Shown here one piece after another: positions 1-9,056 of a stretch of 49,339 nucleotides of DNA (position 1 is its first letter; each line of letters opens with the position of its first letter). Origin of the DNA: JAWODU01 sp046483125 (GTDB lineage: Bacteria; Verrucomicrobiota; Kiritimatiellia; UBA8416; JAWODU01); NCBI GenBank assembly GCA_046483125.1, contig JAWODU010000039.1, positions 1 through 49,339 of the forward strand. The letters are read 5' to 3'. The position numbers and the translations under genes are program-made. The notes beneath the pieces are model-generated. The model made no database searches, was not told the origin of the DNA, and was given only the letters and a program-made list of their open reading frames with translations.

Positions 1-3000
1 AACGTTACAGTTACCGACAACCGGGGACAGGGGGTTATTACGGATGATGACCGGGAGTTGTTTATTGACAATGTAACGGTAACCGAGGGGGACGCCGGAA
101 CAACCAACGCGGTATTTACGGTTACGCTGTCCAGCACAAATTCGGTGGACGCGACGCTGGATTTTGCCTCCTCCAACGGTACGGCAATAGCTGACGGCGA
201 CTACTTGGCCACAAACGGAACATTGACGATTACGGCCGGGCAGAGTAACGGAACGATAACCGTGGTGGTTAATGGTGATACTTTCGACGAAGGGATTTCC
301 GAGAAGTTCTTCGTCAACCTGAGCAATGCAAACAACGCGCACATAACCGATGGCCAGGGAGAGGGCACTATTACCGACGATGATGCCGGTATCCCTGAAG
401 CGCGGTACATGCGGAGTGATCAACACACCATAAACAGTTTGACCACGTATAATCTGGCTACAAATCAGTCTTCATCCGGCCAATCAACTCTCATTGAAAG
501 TACGGGAGGCGGGGACGATACCATCAACTGGGGGATCAGGGTCTGGAAGCGGGATTCGGCGGGCGCGGAGACCGAAATCACCTCCGGAACTCCTGTGGCC
601 CAGGTGTCCAGATCGGCGAATGGTGCAGGCGTGCAATCCGCGAATTGGAACTGTCCGCAAACGAGCCTGACACCGAGTGACTCAGTAGTGATCAGGGTAT
701 ATGCGGAAATCTCCGGCCAGGTTGCATGGACACAGCAAGCATCTTTTGTTAGCGAACAATTGAACGCCGTCGAGCTAAGTGCAGCTACGTGGACCGTTTA
801 TTACTATACGAAGTACAGCACTGACGGATCAACCTACACCCAGGGATGGTTCTATTGGGGGAACTCCACTTACAACAGCCGTATAGAAAACTTTACACGG
901 GCCTTCGAGTCTCTTATCGACATCTCCGGAACCATTTACACTGACGAAGCAAAATCGGGGACTATTGCTTCAAATAAAACCGTGGCACTTTCTGTGAACG
1001 GCGGAGCCGTACAGACTTTTGAGACCACGGTGGGTGGTGCCTTCAGCTTCACGAACGTGACTGTCTCTGTAAATGCCGCACTGCTTCTATATATTGATGG
1101 TGAAATAGAGAATGGGTCCCTGGTTACGGTTGTCGACGGAGTCACAGACCTTACCGGAACTAATGCGCTGGAGATGTTTACGGATAAAATTGTTCTCGAA
1201 TATGTATCAGGCAATTTTATCGATAACGGGATCCTGGACATCGTTGACGGCGTAGATGGCGAAAACGAAGACGGCATTAGCGTTTCAGGTGGAATGGCTA
1301 CGTTTGCGAACGGATTCGAGTTGTGGATCGAAGCCGGAAAAACCTATCAACCCGATAACAGCATAACCGCTGACGATATACAAATCGAAGGAAGGCTAGT
1401 CGGTACAAACTCAGCGGCCGTGACAATATCCGGCAATTGGGTCAACAATGGTACGTTTTCTCATAACCAGTGCTCGATTATGTTTGACGGCGACACGGAG
1501 ATCAGCGGTGTCAACACTTCCGCATTCCACAATGTGACTGTCTCCGGCAATCTTGTCGGTCATAGTAATACAGTGACGATTTCGGGGAATTGGGACAGCA
1601 GTGCCGGCTTTTACACCAACAATTCAGGCACCATTGTATTCTCGGGAACGAGCACGCAGACAGTCTCAACGGGAGGAGCCTGGGACCCGGCAACGACAAA
1701 CAATAACTGGAAAAACAACTGGTATGAAATCGAAGTCCAGAACACCAACAGCGTCATTTTTGCCGACGGATTCAGCACAACGAATTTCACGTGCTCTACG
1801 CCGGGAGCGACACTGTTTTTTAAATACCAGGAAGAGGTAACGAATGTCTTTGAGATAACGGCCCCGGGCGGATTAACCCTGGCCGGAGCATCCGGAAATC
1901 TTATTAAGCTGAGGCGTTACGGTGGGAGTGATGCCGCTACTAATCGGTGGGAGATCGTGCCGGAGGGTGGTGGATGGAGCGTATCATATGTTGATGTTTC
2001 ATATTCAGTCAACTCGATGTCGTCCAATGACTGTATCAATCCTTCCGCATCGGTGGATTCAGGTTACAACCTGAACTGGTTTATTTCAACACTGGTAAAA
2101 CTCAGCGATTTTTATGCTGAAGCGTATGATGACAGGGTAGTCCTCTACTGGGAAACCGGCGCGGAAGTGAATAATGCGGGGTTCTGCGTGTACCGTTCCT
2201 CTGTTTCCAACGGCCCGTACAAGCAACTTAATACAACTTTGATAAGGGGTCTTGGGAATTCAGTTGTGGGCCAGGCTTATTCCTATGTCGATCCCGTATC
2301 CGACGGGACGAATTACTACTACAAGCTCGAAAGTCTGGAATTTGATTACACCAGCGATCTATACGGGCCAATAGTGCCTGTTCCGGGAACCGGTGAACCG
2401 GACCCGTTGCCCGAGGGAAACGGTCCGCCGCAGGACAATCCTCCCCCCCCTGGCGGAAACTCCGGAATTTACAAGGTATTCGTCGAAGAAGACGGCATAT
2501 ACAGGCTTGATTACGACTACATGGCTTCAGTAGTGACGAATCTCGGTTCCTGGTTTCCGGAGAACATTCGAATGTATAACATGGGGGCCGATATCCCCGT
2601 CCGTGTTTGTAATGAAGGGACTGCTGAGTTTGGTACCAACGACTACATAGAATTTTACGGTTTCGGCCTGGATACAAGGTTTACGGATCGCAATGTGTAC
2701 TGGCTGTACCACGCAACAAACTCATCGGGACTGAAAATGGGACAAAGCGGCGTGACCGGCGGTATTACCAACGACAGCACGCCGTATGTAAAGCATTTTG
2801 AAAAAGATGAGTACTACGAACCTGCTTTACCGGATGAATTTCCAGATGATGACCATTGGTTTTTCTCAGATTATATATATGTATGCTACGGGGAAACCAA
2901 CTCCATCAACCTGCACCCGGTTATCAATTCAGTTTCGGATGTTGATACGACCGCCACGGTCCGCGTTGCCCTGCGCGGCCTGACTGCTTTTTATCATGTA

Positions 3001-5100
3001 GAATTCGAGATGAATGGAACGCCTTTGGCCGGAGCCGCGGACTGGACGGGTCTTGATGAATTTATTTATATCTCGTCCGTGCCGCAGACAAACCTTCTGG
3101 AAGGCACCAACATCCTTACGCTGACACTGATAGCCGGACCGGAGACTTTCTACGAAGAAGTCCTGATAAACTGGATAGAACTTGATTATATCCGCAATCT
3201 CGAAGCCTGCGACGAAAACATACTGTTTCAATCACGTGAGACCGGAACGAAGCATTACAACGTTTCATCCTTTACCAATGCGGATGTTGACGTGTTTAAA
3301 GTCACGGATCCGTGGACGGTCTCTGTTGTCACGAATGTAAACATTACGGGAAGCGGTCCGTTTACGGCCGGGTTCGCGGAAGCCTCGGTTTCAGGAACGG
3401 TTTTCGTTGCCGCAAGTTCTGACGGGAGGAAAACACCTGCTGGAATTATCGAGGATTCATCTTCTTATCTGCGAAGCACCGGCAACAGCGCGGATTATAT
3501 CATTATTACTCATTACAGTTTCTTTGACGCGATCCAGCCCCTTGCAGACTTCCATGCGAACCGGGGCCTGCGCGTTAAAACGGTAAAAGTCCAGGACATT
3601 TACGATGATTTCAATTACGGCATATTCGATCCTAACGCTATACGAGACTTTCTTGTTTACGCCCGTAATAACTGGGGAGGTGATCCGCCGGCTTACGTAC
3701 TGCTGGTCGGGGACGGTACATGTGATTATAAGAGCACTGAATATCCGACATATGTACCGGCCAAGTTTATTCATGACCTCGACAGCTGGGAGGTGCCTTC
3801 GGACAACTGGTACGTATCACTGGATTCCGTTGATGATATTGTGCCCGACATGAGCATAGGGCGGTTCCCGGCCCGGTCGGCCGGCGAGGCCGCAACGATG
3901 GTAAACAAAACACTGGCATATGCTGCGTCTGATGCAGAAAAGCCCTGGGCCCGCAGAATAATGCTTGTTGCTGACGAGGGAGATTCTTATTTCGAAGACA
4001 TTTGCGAAGGAATTGAAGCTTATGTCCCGTCAGGGTACATTCCCACGAATATTTACCGGAGACTCTATTCATCAGCAGCGGACGCATCCGCCGATATTAC
4101 CAACGGGTTCAACAGAGGCGCCCTGATAACGGTTTATGCCGGCCACGGCAGTTTTGACGAATGGAGTTCGATGCCGCCGCTTGTTGATAATACTGATGTT
4201 GGCAACCTGACCAATGCACCAAGGCTTCCCGTGGTAATCACCCCAACCTGTTTTAACGGCTATTTTGCCAATCCGGCATGGGCCGAGGGACTGGCTGAAG
4301 AACTTGTACGGAGCAGTAACGGCGCTGTTGTATGCGTATCACCTTCGGGTCAGTCATGGCCCCAGCACCAGTGGATATTCGGTCATTTCCTGGCAACTAC
4401 AATTATGCAAGGCAATGTATTTGATATTGGAAAAGCCGTAAAACATGCATCCGGAATGACATTCGACTTATTGGGCGAAGACAGCCGCAATATTATACAG
4501 ACAACCGTTTATTTCGGAGATCCGGCGCTGACGCTTAAGAAATGGTCCGGTTATGATGAAACGCTTTGGTACGGTCCGCTTGCCAGCGACAGCGATGGCG
4601 ACGGTATGTCCGACGGGTGGGAAATAAATTACTCGCTTGATTCTGAAGACGCGGACGATGCCGCGGATGATGCGGACGGTGACGGTCTGTCGAACCTTGA
4701 AGAGTATTATGCGCGCACCAGTCCGCTGCTCCAAGACACGGACGGAGACGGCCTTGACGATTTCAAAGAGATCAATGTGTACAATACCGATCCGCTGAAA
4801 AACGACACAGACGGCGACGGCATGGCGGACGGAGACGAAGTAATTGCCGGGACGGACCCGGACAACGAAAACGATGTTTTCCTTATAGACTCGCTCGGCC
4901 TCCCGGGAACGAACATGTTTACCCTCTCCTGCAACAGCTTTACGAACAGGTGGTATATACTTCAGACCGGTTCGGACCTGACCGGTACAAACGGCTGGCG
5001 CGGTGTACTGACCAACAGCGGCACCGGCGGAGAACTGGTCTTTACAAATACCCCGGTCGAGGCAAATCTCTTCTACCGCATTGAGGTCCGCCTCAAGTAA
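1..5100 (+). CDS. Giant secreted Calx-beta / C25 (gingipain-like) peptidase, 5' end outside window
   Basis: The reading frame is open from base 1, so the gene begins upstream and about 1,699 residues are visible. In order: the tail of one Calx-beta repeat (about 1-54), a complete Calx-beta repeat (about 55-396, ending in a TITDDD motif), Thr/Asn/Ser-rich beta-sandwich regions (400-2080), an FN3-like segment (about 2090-2380), a Pro-rich linker (2390-2460), a pre-catalytic domain typical of C25 proteins (2461-3470), and the C25 peptidase domain (about 3480-4540). The catalytic pair fits His in AGHG (codon 4144) and Cys in TPTCFNG (codon 4249). Four DxDGDG calcium-binding, thrombospondin-type-3-like repeats follow (4585-4860), then a short beta-rich C-terminus ending FYRIEVRLK. 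I infer a secreted or surface-bound Cys endopeptidase or adhesin. No type IX sorting domain is recognisable. It looks more A/T-rich than the glycan genes that follow. Confidence 0.88.
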   Translation, partial: NVTVTDNRGQGVITDDDRELFIDNVTVTEGDAGTTNAVFTVTLSSTNSVDATLDFASSNGTAIADGDYLATNGTLTITAGQSNGTITVVVNGDTFDEGISEKFFVNLSNANNAHITDGQGEGTITDDDAGIPEARYMRSDQHTINSLTTYNLATNQSSSGQSTLIESTGGGDDTINWGIRVWKRDSAGAETEITSGTPVAQVSRSANGAGVQSANWNCPQTSLTPSDSVVIRVYAEISGQVAWTQQASFVSEQLNAVELSAATWTVYYYTKYSTDGSTYTQGWFYWGNSTYNSRIENFTRAFESLIDISGTIYTDEAKSGTIASNKTVALSVNGGAVQTFETTVGGAFSFTNVTVSVNAALLLYIDGEIENGSLVTVVDGVTDLTGTNALEMFTDKIVLEYVSGNFIDNGILDIVDGVDGENEDGISVSGGMATFANGFELWIEAGKTYQPDNSITADDIQIEGRLVGTNSAAVTISGNWVNNGTFSHNQCSIMFDGDTEISGVNTSAFHNVTVSGNLVGHSNTVTISGNWDSSAGFYTNNSGTIVFSGTSTQTVSTGGAWDPATTNNNWKNNWYEIEVQNTNSVIFADGFSTTNFTCSTPGATLFFKYQEEVTNVFEITAPGGLTLAGASGNLIKLRRYGGSDAATNRWEIVPEGGGWSVSYVDVSYSVNSMSSNDCINPSASVDSGYNLNWFISTLVKLSDFYAEAYDDRVVLYWETGAEVNNAGFCVYRSSVSNGPYKQLNTTLIRGLGNSVVGQAYSYVDPVSDGTNYYYKLESLEFDYTSDLYGPIVPVPGTGEPDPLPEGNGPPQDNPPPPGGNSGIYKVFVEEDGIYRLDYDYMASVVTNLGSWFPENIRMYNMGADIPVRVCNEGTAEFGTNDYIEFYGFGLDTRFTDRNVYWLYHATNSSGLKMGQSGVTGGITNDSTPYVKHFEKDEYYEPALPDEFPDDDHWFFSDYIYVCYGETNSINLHPVINSVSDVDTTATVRVALRGLTAFYHVEFEMNGTPLAGAADWTGLDEFIYISSVPQTNLLEGTNILTLTLIAGPETFYEEVLINWIELDYIRNLEACDENILFQSRETGTKHYNVSSFTNADVDVFKVTDPWTVSVVTNVNITGSGPFTAGFAEASVSGTVFVAASSDGRKTPAGIIEDSSSYLRSTGNSADYIIITHYSFFDAIQPLADFHANRGLRVKTVKVQDIYDDFNYGIFDPNAIRDFLVYARNNWGGDPPAYVLLVGDGTCDYKSTEYPTYVPAKFIHDLDSWEVPSDNWYVSLDSVDDIVPDMSIGRFPARSAGEAATMVNKTLAYAASDAEKPWARRIMLVADEGDSYFEDICEGIEAYVPSGYIPTNIYRRLYSSAADASADITNGFNRGALITVYAGHGSFDEWSSMPPLVDNTDVGNLTNAPRLPVVITPTCFNGYFANPAWAEGLAEELVRSSNGAVVCVSPSGQSWPQHQWIFGHFLATTIMQGNVFDIGKAVKHASGMTFDLLGEDSRNIIQTTVYFGDPALTLKKWSGYDETLWYGPLASDSDGDGMSDGWEINYSLDSEDADDAADDADGDGLSNLEEYYARTSPLLQDTDGDGLDDFKEINVYNTDPLKNDTDGDGMADGDEVIAGTDPDNENDVFLIDSLGLPGTNMFTLSCNSFTNRWYILQTGSDLTGTNGWRGVLTNSGTGGELVFTNTPVEANLFYRIEVRLK

Positions 5101-5191
5101 CATATCTGCCGCCCGTACCTTCCGGCAGGCTCCCGCCTTGCAAGACACCCGCGGACCGGCTATATATAAGGAAAGGAAAAGTGAGGCGAAA

Positions 5192-7402
5192 ATGACCGGA
5201 AAACGCCCAATTCGGCGGCTGATACCTGTTGTTGCGGCCATATTTCTGGCCGCAGGCGGGGCTTCGGCGGAAAAGCTGACATATGAAGAACTTATATACA
5301 TGGACGACGACTTCCGGCAGGAATGCTACAAGGAAGTCGACGGACGGGAACTCAACGTTCATATCTACGAGCCGGAAGGTCACAAGGCCGGCGATTCCCG
5401 TCCGGCGCTGATGGTGTTTCACGGCGGCGGCTGGAGCGCCGGCGCGGCCTTTCAGACTGCGCATTTCTGCAGGTATTTCGCACTGCGCGGCATGGTGACG
5501 GTGAACGTCGAGTACCGGCTGGCCTTGAAGGACAACGAGGTCCGGGTACCCCAGTGCATTGAAGACTGCCGCGACGCTCTTGCGTACGTCCGGAAACACG
5601 CTTCGAAGCTGGGAATTGACCCTGAACGGATTGCCGTACTCGGCGGTTCCGCCGGAGGCCACCTGGCGGCGTCGCTCGCCCTTTCCATGAATCCGACCGG
5701 GAAGGCGGAGGAAGTGCGCCCCCCGGCGGCCGCCGTCCTTTACTATCCCTGTCTTGACCTGGCCGCGCTGGAGTGGATGAAAAACCACCCCGGTACGGCT
5801 CCTCTGCCCGGTTCCCCGGAAGGCGAGACATGGGAAGACCGCGCAAAAAGAGTATCCCCGATAAACCACGTCAAAAAAGGCCTGCCCCCGATTCTGCTGG
5901 TTCACGGTACCGAGGACACCTGCGTGCCCATAGAACAGTCCGACAGGTTCAATAGGCTGGTCAGGAAGAATAAGAACAAAAAAATCACGTACCATCGCAT
6001 GAAGGGCTGGGGGCACGCCTTTATAGTTCCGAATTACGGTACCGGGGAGCAGATAGTCGAAGCGCTTGAAAAAGCTGATAGTTTCTTCGGAAAACTGGGA
6101 TACGTCCAAGGCAAACCGGTTATCGAGGCGAAATGGCGCCCCCCGGCGTACCATTCGCTTCTTTCACAACAGGAAAAGGAAAAACCGCACGTGAAGGCCA
6201 GGAGCTTTGCTTTTCACGATTACCCCTTCCTCGACGGGCAGTGGCAGGGGATTCTCACCGACAGCGAGGGCAACACGTGGTTCAGTATAAGTTCGCATTC
6301 CGGTATCCATCACGCCCAGGTGTTTCGTTACGACGCGGAAGCCGACAGGGTGGACCATATCGCCGACCTGGGACAGGTATGCGGTGAGAAGATGCTAGAT
6401 CTCGCCGATGGCGTGCCGGAAGGCAAGATACATTCAAACATGTTCGAAGAAGGCGATCTCATTTACTGCAGTACAACCGACGCACACCGGCTCCACGACG
6501 AGGTTTACAGCGGCGGGTACTGGCTGGCGATACATCGAAAGACGGGTAAAATCGAAGTACTGGGCCGGACAATTACCGAAGACGGCCTGCTCTGCATGGG
6601 GTACGATTACCGCACGAAAATGCTCTACGGCCACACCAACGTGAAAGGCCTGCTGACCCGGTTTGACCCTGCAACCGGTGAAGAAAAGATACTGGGACGC
6701 GCGTGGTTCGACAGCGATCGCAAATGGGCGCGCGGGCTTTACCTGATGTTTCCTCCCAACGGCAAAATTTACGGAAGCAGGCCGCCGCGCTGTTCGTTCT
6801 GGGAATACGATCCAGGGACCGAAAAGTTCAGGACCATACGCCCGGATATGCCCGATCCCGAAGAGATAAAGGACGCCGACGAGAAGAAGGAGAAACAATG
6901 GGAGCGAAGCGGCACCCATCTCTCGATCTGGAACGAGCAGGACCATTGCTACTATATGGTGCGCAGTTTCGACGAGATGCTTATGAGGTTCTATCCTCCG
7001 AAGAAAGACGACGGGCACGGGAAGATCGAGCTTCTGCATCGCCTTCGTCCGCCGGGACTCGAAATGAGGTACGGGAACCGGTGTGCCTCATGCACGCTGG
7101 TCATGCACGACAGGACCGTTTACTACACGCCCTCCACGGGTTGGGGCGGCGTGACCCACCTGGTGAGTTATCACGTGGACAGGAAAGAATTTAAACACTA
7201 CGGACCGATAGTCGTGGAGGGATACCGGCGGGTAAGCGAGTGCCACAGCATGGACGTGGGGGAAGACGGCAGGCTTTACCTCGTGGTTTTCGTGTACTCC
7301 ATTGAGAACGTTGACCCCGTCAGGCGCTACGCGATGAGGGACAAGTATCCGTTTCATCCCCGTTTTCTGATTATCGATCCCTCCACGGATTGCAAGCGGT
7401 GA
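5192..7402 (+). CDS. Secreted alpha/beta-hydrolase (carbohydrate esterase-like) fused to a C-terminal propeller-like domain
   Basis: The ATG at 5192 is chosen because it follows a purine-rich leader (AAGGAAAGGAAAAG) and starts a clear signal peptide: MTGKRPIRRL, a hydrophobic core, then ASAEK. The frame is open further upstream but would overlap the previous gene. Residues 30-295 are a hormone-sensitive-lipase/BD-FAE type esterase with HGGGW (His77), nucleophile Ser153 in GGSAGG, acidic Asp242 in HGTEDTCVP and catalytic His275 in GWGHAF. Residues 330-736 hold repeated beta-strand blades ending in D-P-x-T-G-type turns, resembling a beta-propeller; I cannot name the family. An extracytoplasmic role in removing acyl groups from glycans is inferred. 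The esterase domain alone is normally about 280-300 residues, so the extra 400 residues are a real fusion or a shared lineage architecture. Confidence 0.85.
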   Translation: MTGKRPIRRLIPVVAAIFLAAGGASAEKLTYEELIYMDDDFRQECYKEVDGRELNVHIYEPEGHKAGDSRPALMVFHGGGWSAGAAFQTAHFCRYFALRGMVTVNVEYRLALKDNEVRVPQCIEDCRDALAYVRKHASKLGIDPERIAVLGGSAGGHLAASLALSMNPTGKAEEVRPPAAAVLYYPCLDLAALEWMKNHPGTAPLPGSPEGETWEDRAKRVSPINHVKKGLPPILLVHGTEDTCVPIEQSDRFNRLVRKNKNKKITYHRMKGWGHAFIVPNYGTGEQIVEALEKADSFFGKLGYVQGKPVIEAKWRPPAYHSLLSQQEKEKPHVKARSFAFHDYPFLDGQWQGILTDSEGNTWFSISSHSGIHHAQVFRYDAEADRVDHIADLGQVCGEKMLDLADGVPEGKIHSNMFEEGDLIYCSTTDAHRLHDEVYSGGYWLAIHRKTGKIEVLGRTITEDGLLCMGYDYRTKMLYGHTNVKGLLTRFDPATGEEKILGRAWFDSDRKWARGLYLMFPPNGKIYGSRPPRCSFWEYDPGTEKFRTIRPDMPDPEEIKDADEKKEKQWERSGTHLSIWNEQDHCYYMVRSFDEMLMRFYPPKKDDGHGKIELLHRLRPPGLEMRYGNRCASCTLVMHDRTVYYTPSTGWGGVTHLVSYHVDRKEFKHYGPIVVEGYRRVSECHSMDVGEDGRLYLVVFVYSIENVDPVRRYAMRDKYPFHPRFLIIDPSTDCKR

Positions 7403-7468
7403 ATGACGGTTACCATGAGAAGCGGGACTGCGGGCTGTACACGCAGTTTATAGGACAGATCACGCGCA

Positions 7469-7708
7469 TTACAGTATCTGCTGTTCGCCGTAATCGGCGC
7501 GACCATCTGCAGCCCTGCGCGCTTTCCGGCCGCTTTCCGGTTCCTCGATCATAACGAATACCCCGTGGGAATAAGAACGTTTGTCCCGATCATTTGTGGC
7601 CTGAGCCTGCAGAAGCCATTGGTCCCAGTAAGCTTCCAGCTCTTCGTAACTGAGATTCCGAAGATCCATGTCTTCTTCACTCAGGAATTCGTCGCGTACC
7701 TCGTTCAT
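7469..7708 (-). CDS. Small acidic protein paired with the nucleotidyltransferase-like gene
   Basis: 79 residues, no signal peptide, acidic N-terminus and a central YEELEAYWDQW-type helix followed by DRDKRSYSHGVF. Its ATG overlaps the TGA of the gene upstream on the same strand (ATGA), so the two are very likely translationally coupled. The size, coupling and partner resemble a toxin-antitoxin pair of the nucleotidyltransferase type. I do not recognise a named family, and the antitoxin or toxin role is inference. No clear terminator follows. Confidence 0.65.
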   Translation of the reverse strand: MNEVRDEFLSEEDMDLRNLSYEELEAYWDQWLLQAQATNDRDKRSYSHGVFVMIEEPESGRKARRAADGRADYGEQQIL

Positions 7709-8517
7709 GATTGTATCACCTCTTGAGGCCGGAACGGCAGGAGCTTTTCGGCTTCCCGGACTATGAGGCTGTGCGCTTCCCGGAGCGGCAGGCTCGCAAT
7801 AGCGTCTTCAATCCCCGGCCATTCCCGCTTCCATTTCGCGGCTGAAGTCATGAAGATTCTGAGACGGTCTTCATTAGCGTGCATTAAACGCCGTTGTTCG
7901 TTATCGAGGGCCTTTTCGAGAGCGTCTATGTCGTTTCGCGCTTTTCTCAGGACCGGTCTTTTCTGCGATAGTTCCTTAACGAGGTCCGGATATTCCGAAG
8001 CCAGGCGGATCAAATCACGGGCACTGCGCGAGAAGAGCAGTTCGTCACGCGGGTTATCAAGCAGTCTCGCCAATTCGCCGATTACGGCGTAATCCCGTTG
8101 CCTGTTCGTTTTCTTCAACTCGCATAGATCCCGGACGCCGACAACAGGCACCGAACCCGCCGATTCTCTGTTCCAGAGCTCCCTGACGGCTTCCGGAGTC
8201 ATCCGCGGCGGGCATGTCACGAAATCAGTGCGCACGCGTAATACTCCGGTGCTGAACTCGAAATGCGAACTCCAGCCCCCCTCGAGCCAGCGGAGGTCTA
8301 GGGGCGCTCCGAAGCGATAACGTGCATTTCTTCGTGACAAAACGGAGAGAACATGCTCAAGAGATTCCTGGTCGTTTCTGAGTATCCAGTCCCCGTCTTT
8401 GCTCATGATCGCAAGCTTGTGAAGAACCACTGCTTGTCCACTGCTGATTACGGCCCGGAGTTTACCATCGTTGAATTCTTCGGTAAGTTCCGTGTAAATA
8501 CTCATTGTGCTGAACAT
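7705..8517 (-). CDS. Nucleotidyltransferase-fold protein (MNT/AbiEii-like), putative TA component
   Basis: 270 residues. The N-terminal half has the layout of a minimal nucleotidyltransferase: SGQAVVLHKLA followed by SKDGDWIL (in place of the usual GGxA ... DxD), then a third acidic strand in RVRTDF. The segment LCELKKTNRQRDYAVIGELARL matches the Lys-Lys-(x)-Arg-x-x-Asp helix seen after the core in AbiEii/DUF6036-type enzymes. Residues about 190-230 are a charged, probably coiled-coil helix (KARNDIDALEKALDNEQRR). It could start at 8517 or four codons later (ATG at 8505). It is the first gene of a two-gene minus-strand operon and diverges from the WbsX remnant. If it is a TA gene it would modify nucleotides or RNA in the cytoplasm; this is inference. 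Confidence 0.6.
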   Translation of the reverse strand: MFSTMSIYTELTEEFNDGKLRAVISSGQAVVLHKLAIMSKDGDWILRNDQESLEHVLSVLSRRNARYRFGAPLDLRWLEGGWSSHFEFSTGVLRVRTDFVTCPPRMTPEAVRELWNRESAGSVPVVGVRDLCELKKTNRQRDYAVIGELARLLDNPRDELLFSRSARDLIRLASEYPDLVKELSQKRPVLRKARNDIDALEKALDNEQRRLMHANEDRLRIFMTSAAKWKREWPGIEDAIASLPLREAHSLIVREAEKLLPFRPQEVIQS

Positions 8518-8602
8518 CTTACCGTTAAAATACCGTCAATCGCAACGTTAAACAGATTGTTGACCGTACGGCGCAAAAACGTTCAAATATCGGACTTACA
8601 TC

Positions 8603-9043
8603 ATGCCCGACCATTACGACATAGCCGCCTATATCTGGCCCGGGGGAATCGGTGAGTGGGAAACGGTCAGAACCGAGGAAAAGAGATGCCCGGACCATCA
8701 CTGGCCGCGGAAGCCGCTCTGGGGATACGTGAACGAAGCCGATCCCTCGATTCCGTATTTCCCCCATGTGGCCATCGGGCGGGACAACAATCCCCGTTTT
8801 CAAACCTTACGTCCGCGGATTCTGAAAAACAACACACCGGCAAACTTTGAGAAAGCGCTGGTCGAGGCCGGGAAATACGCTGACACTCATCCGGACCAAC
8901 CGCCTCTTATTACGATCAACAGCTGGAACGAGTGGACCGAGGGCAGTTACCTCCAGCCTGATGACCTGTACGGGTACGGATATCTTGACGCCGTGAAAAG
9001 ACTGAATCACAGTCGCGCGCATGGCTCGCGGCCCGATCACTGA
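8603..9043 (+). pseudogene. WbsX/GH99-like gene with large internal deletions
   Basis: The 146 residues align end to end with the intact 385-residue WbsX-like protein at 20697-21854, but with the middle missing. Matching blocks are YDIAAYIWP, GEWETVRT, PRKPLWGYVNEADP, then PYFPHVAIGRDNNPRF and INSWNEWTEGSYLQPDDLYGYGYLDAV. About 14 codons are lost between IWP and the second WPG, and roughly 220 codons between NEADP and PYFP. The frame stays open across both junctions. The signature C-terminus (WNEWTEGS) survives, but the central barrel does not, so it is unlikely to be an active glycosidase or transferase. It overlaps no other real start; the aldolase begins 13 nt after its stop. Confidence 0.8.
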
Positions 9044-9056
9044 GAAAGGACACAAC

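Noticed and set aside
5093..6154. 353-codon minus-strand open frame
   Set aside because: Antisense to the esterase domain, where all catalytic motifs are on the plus strand.
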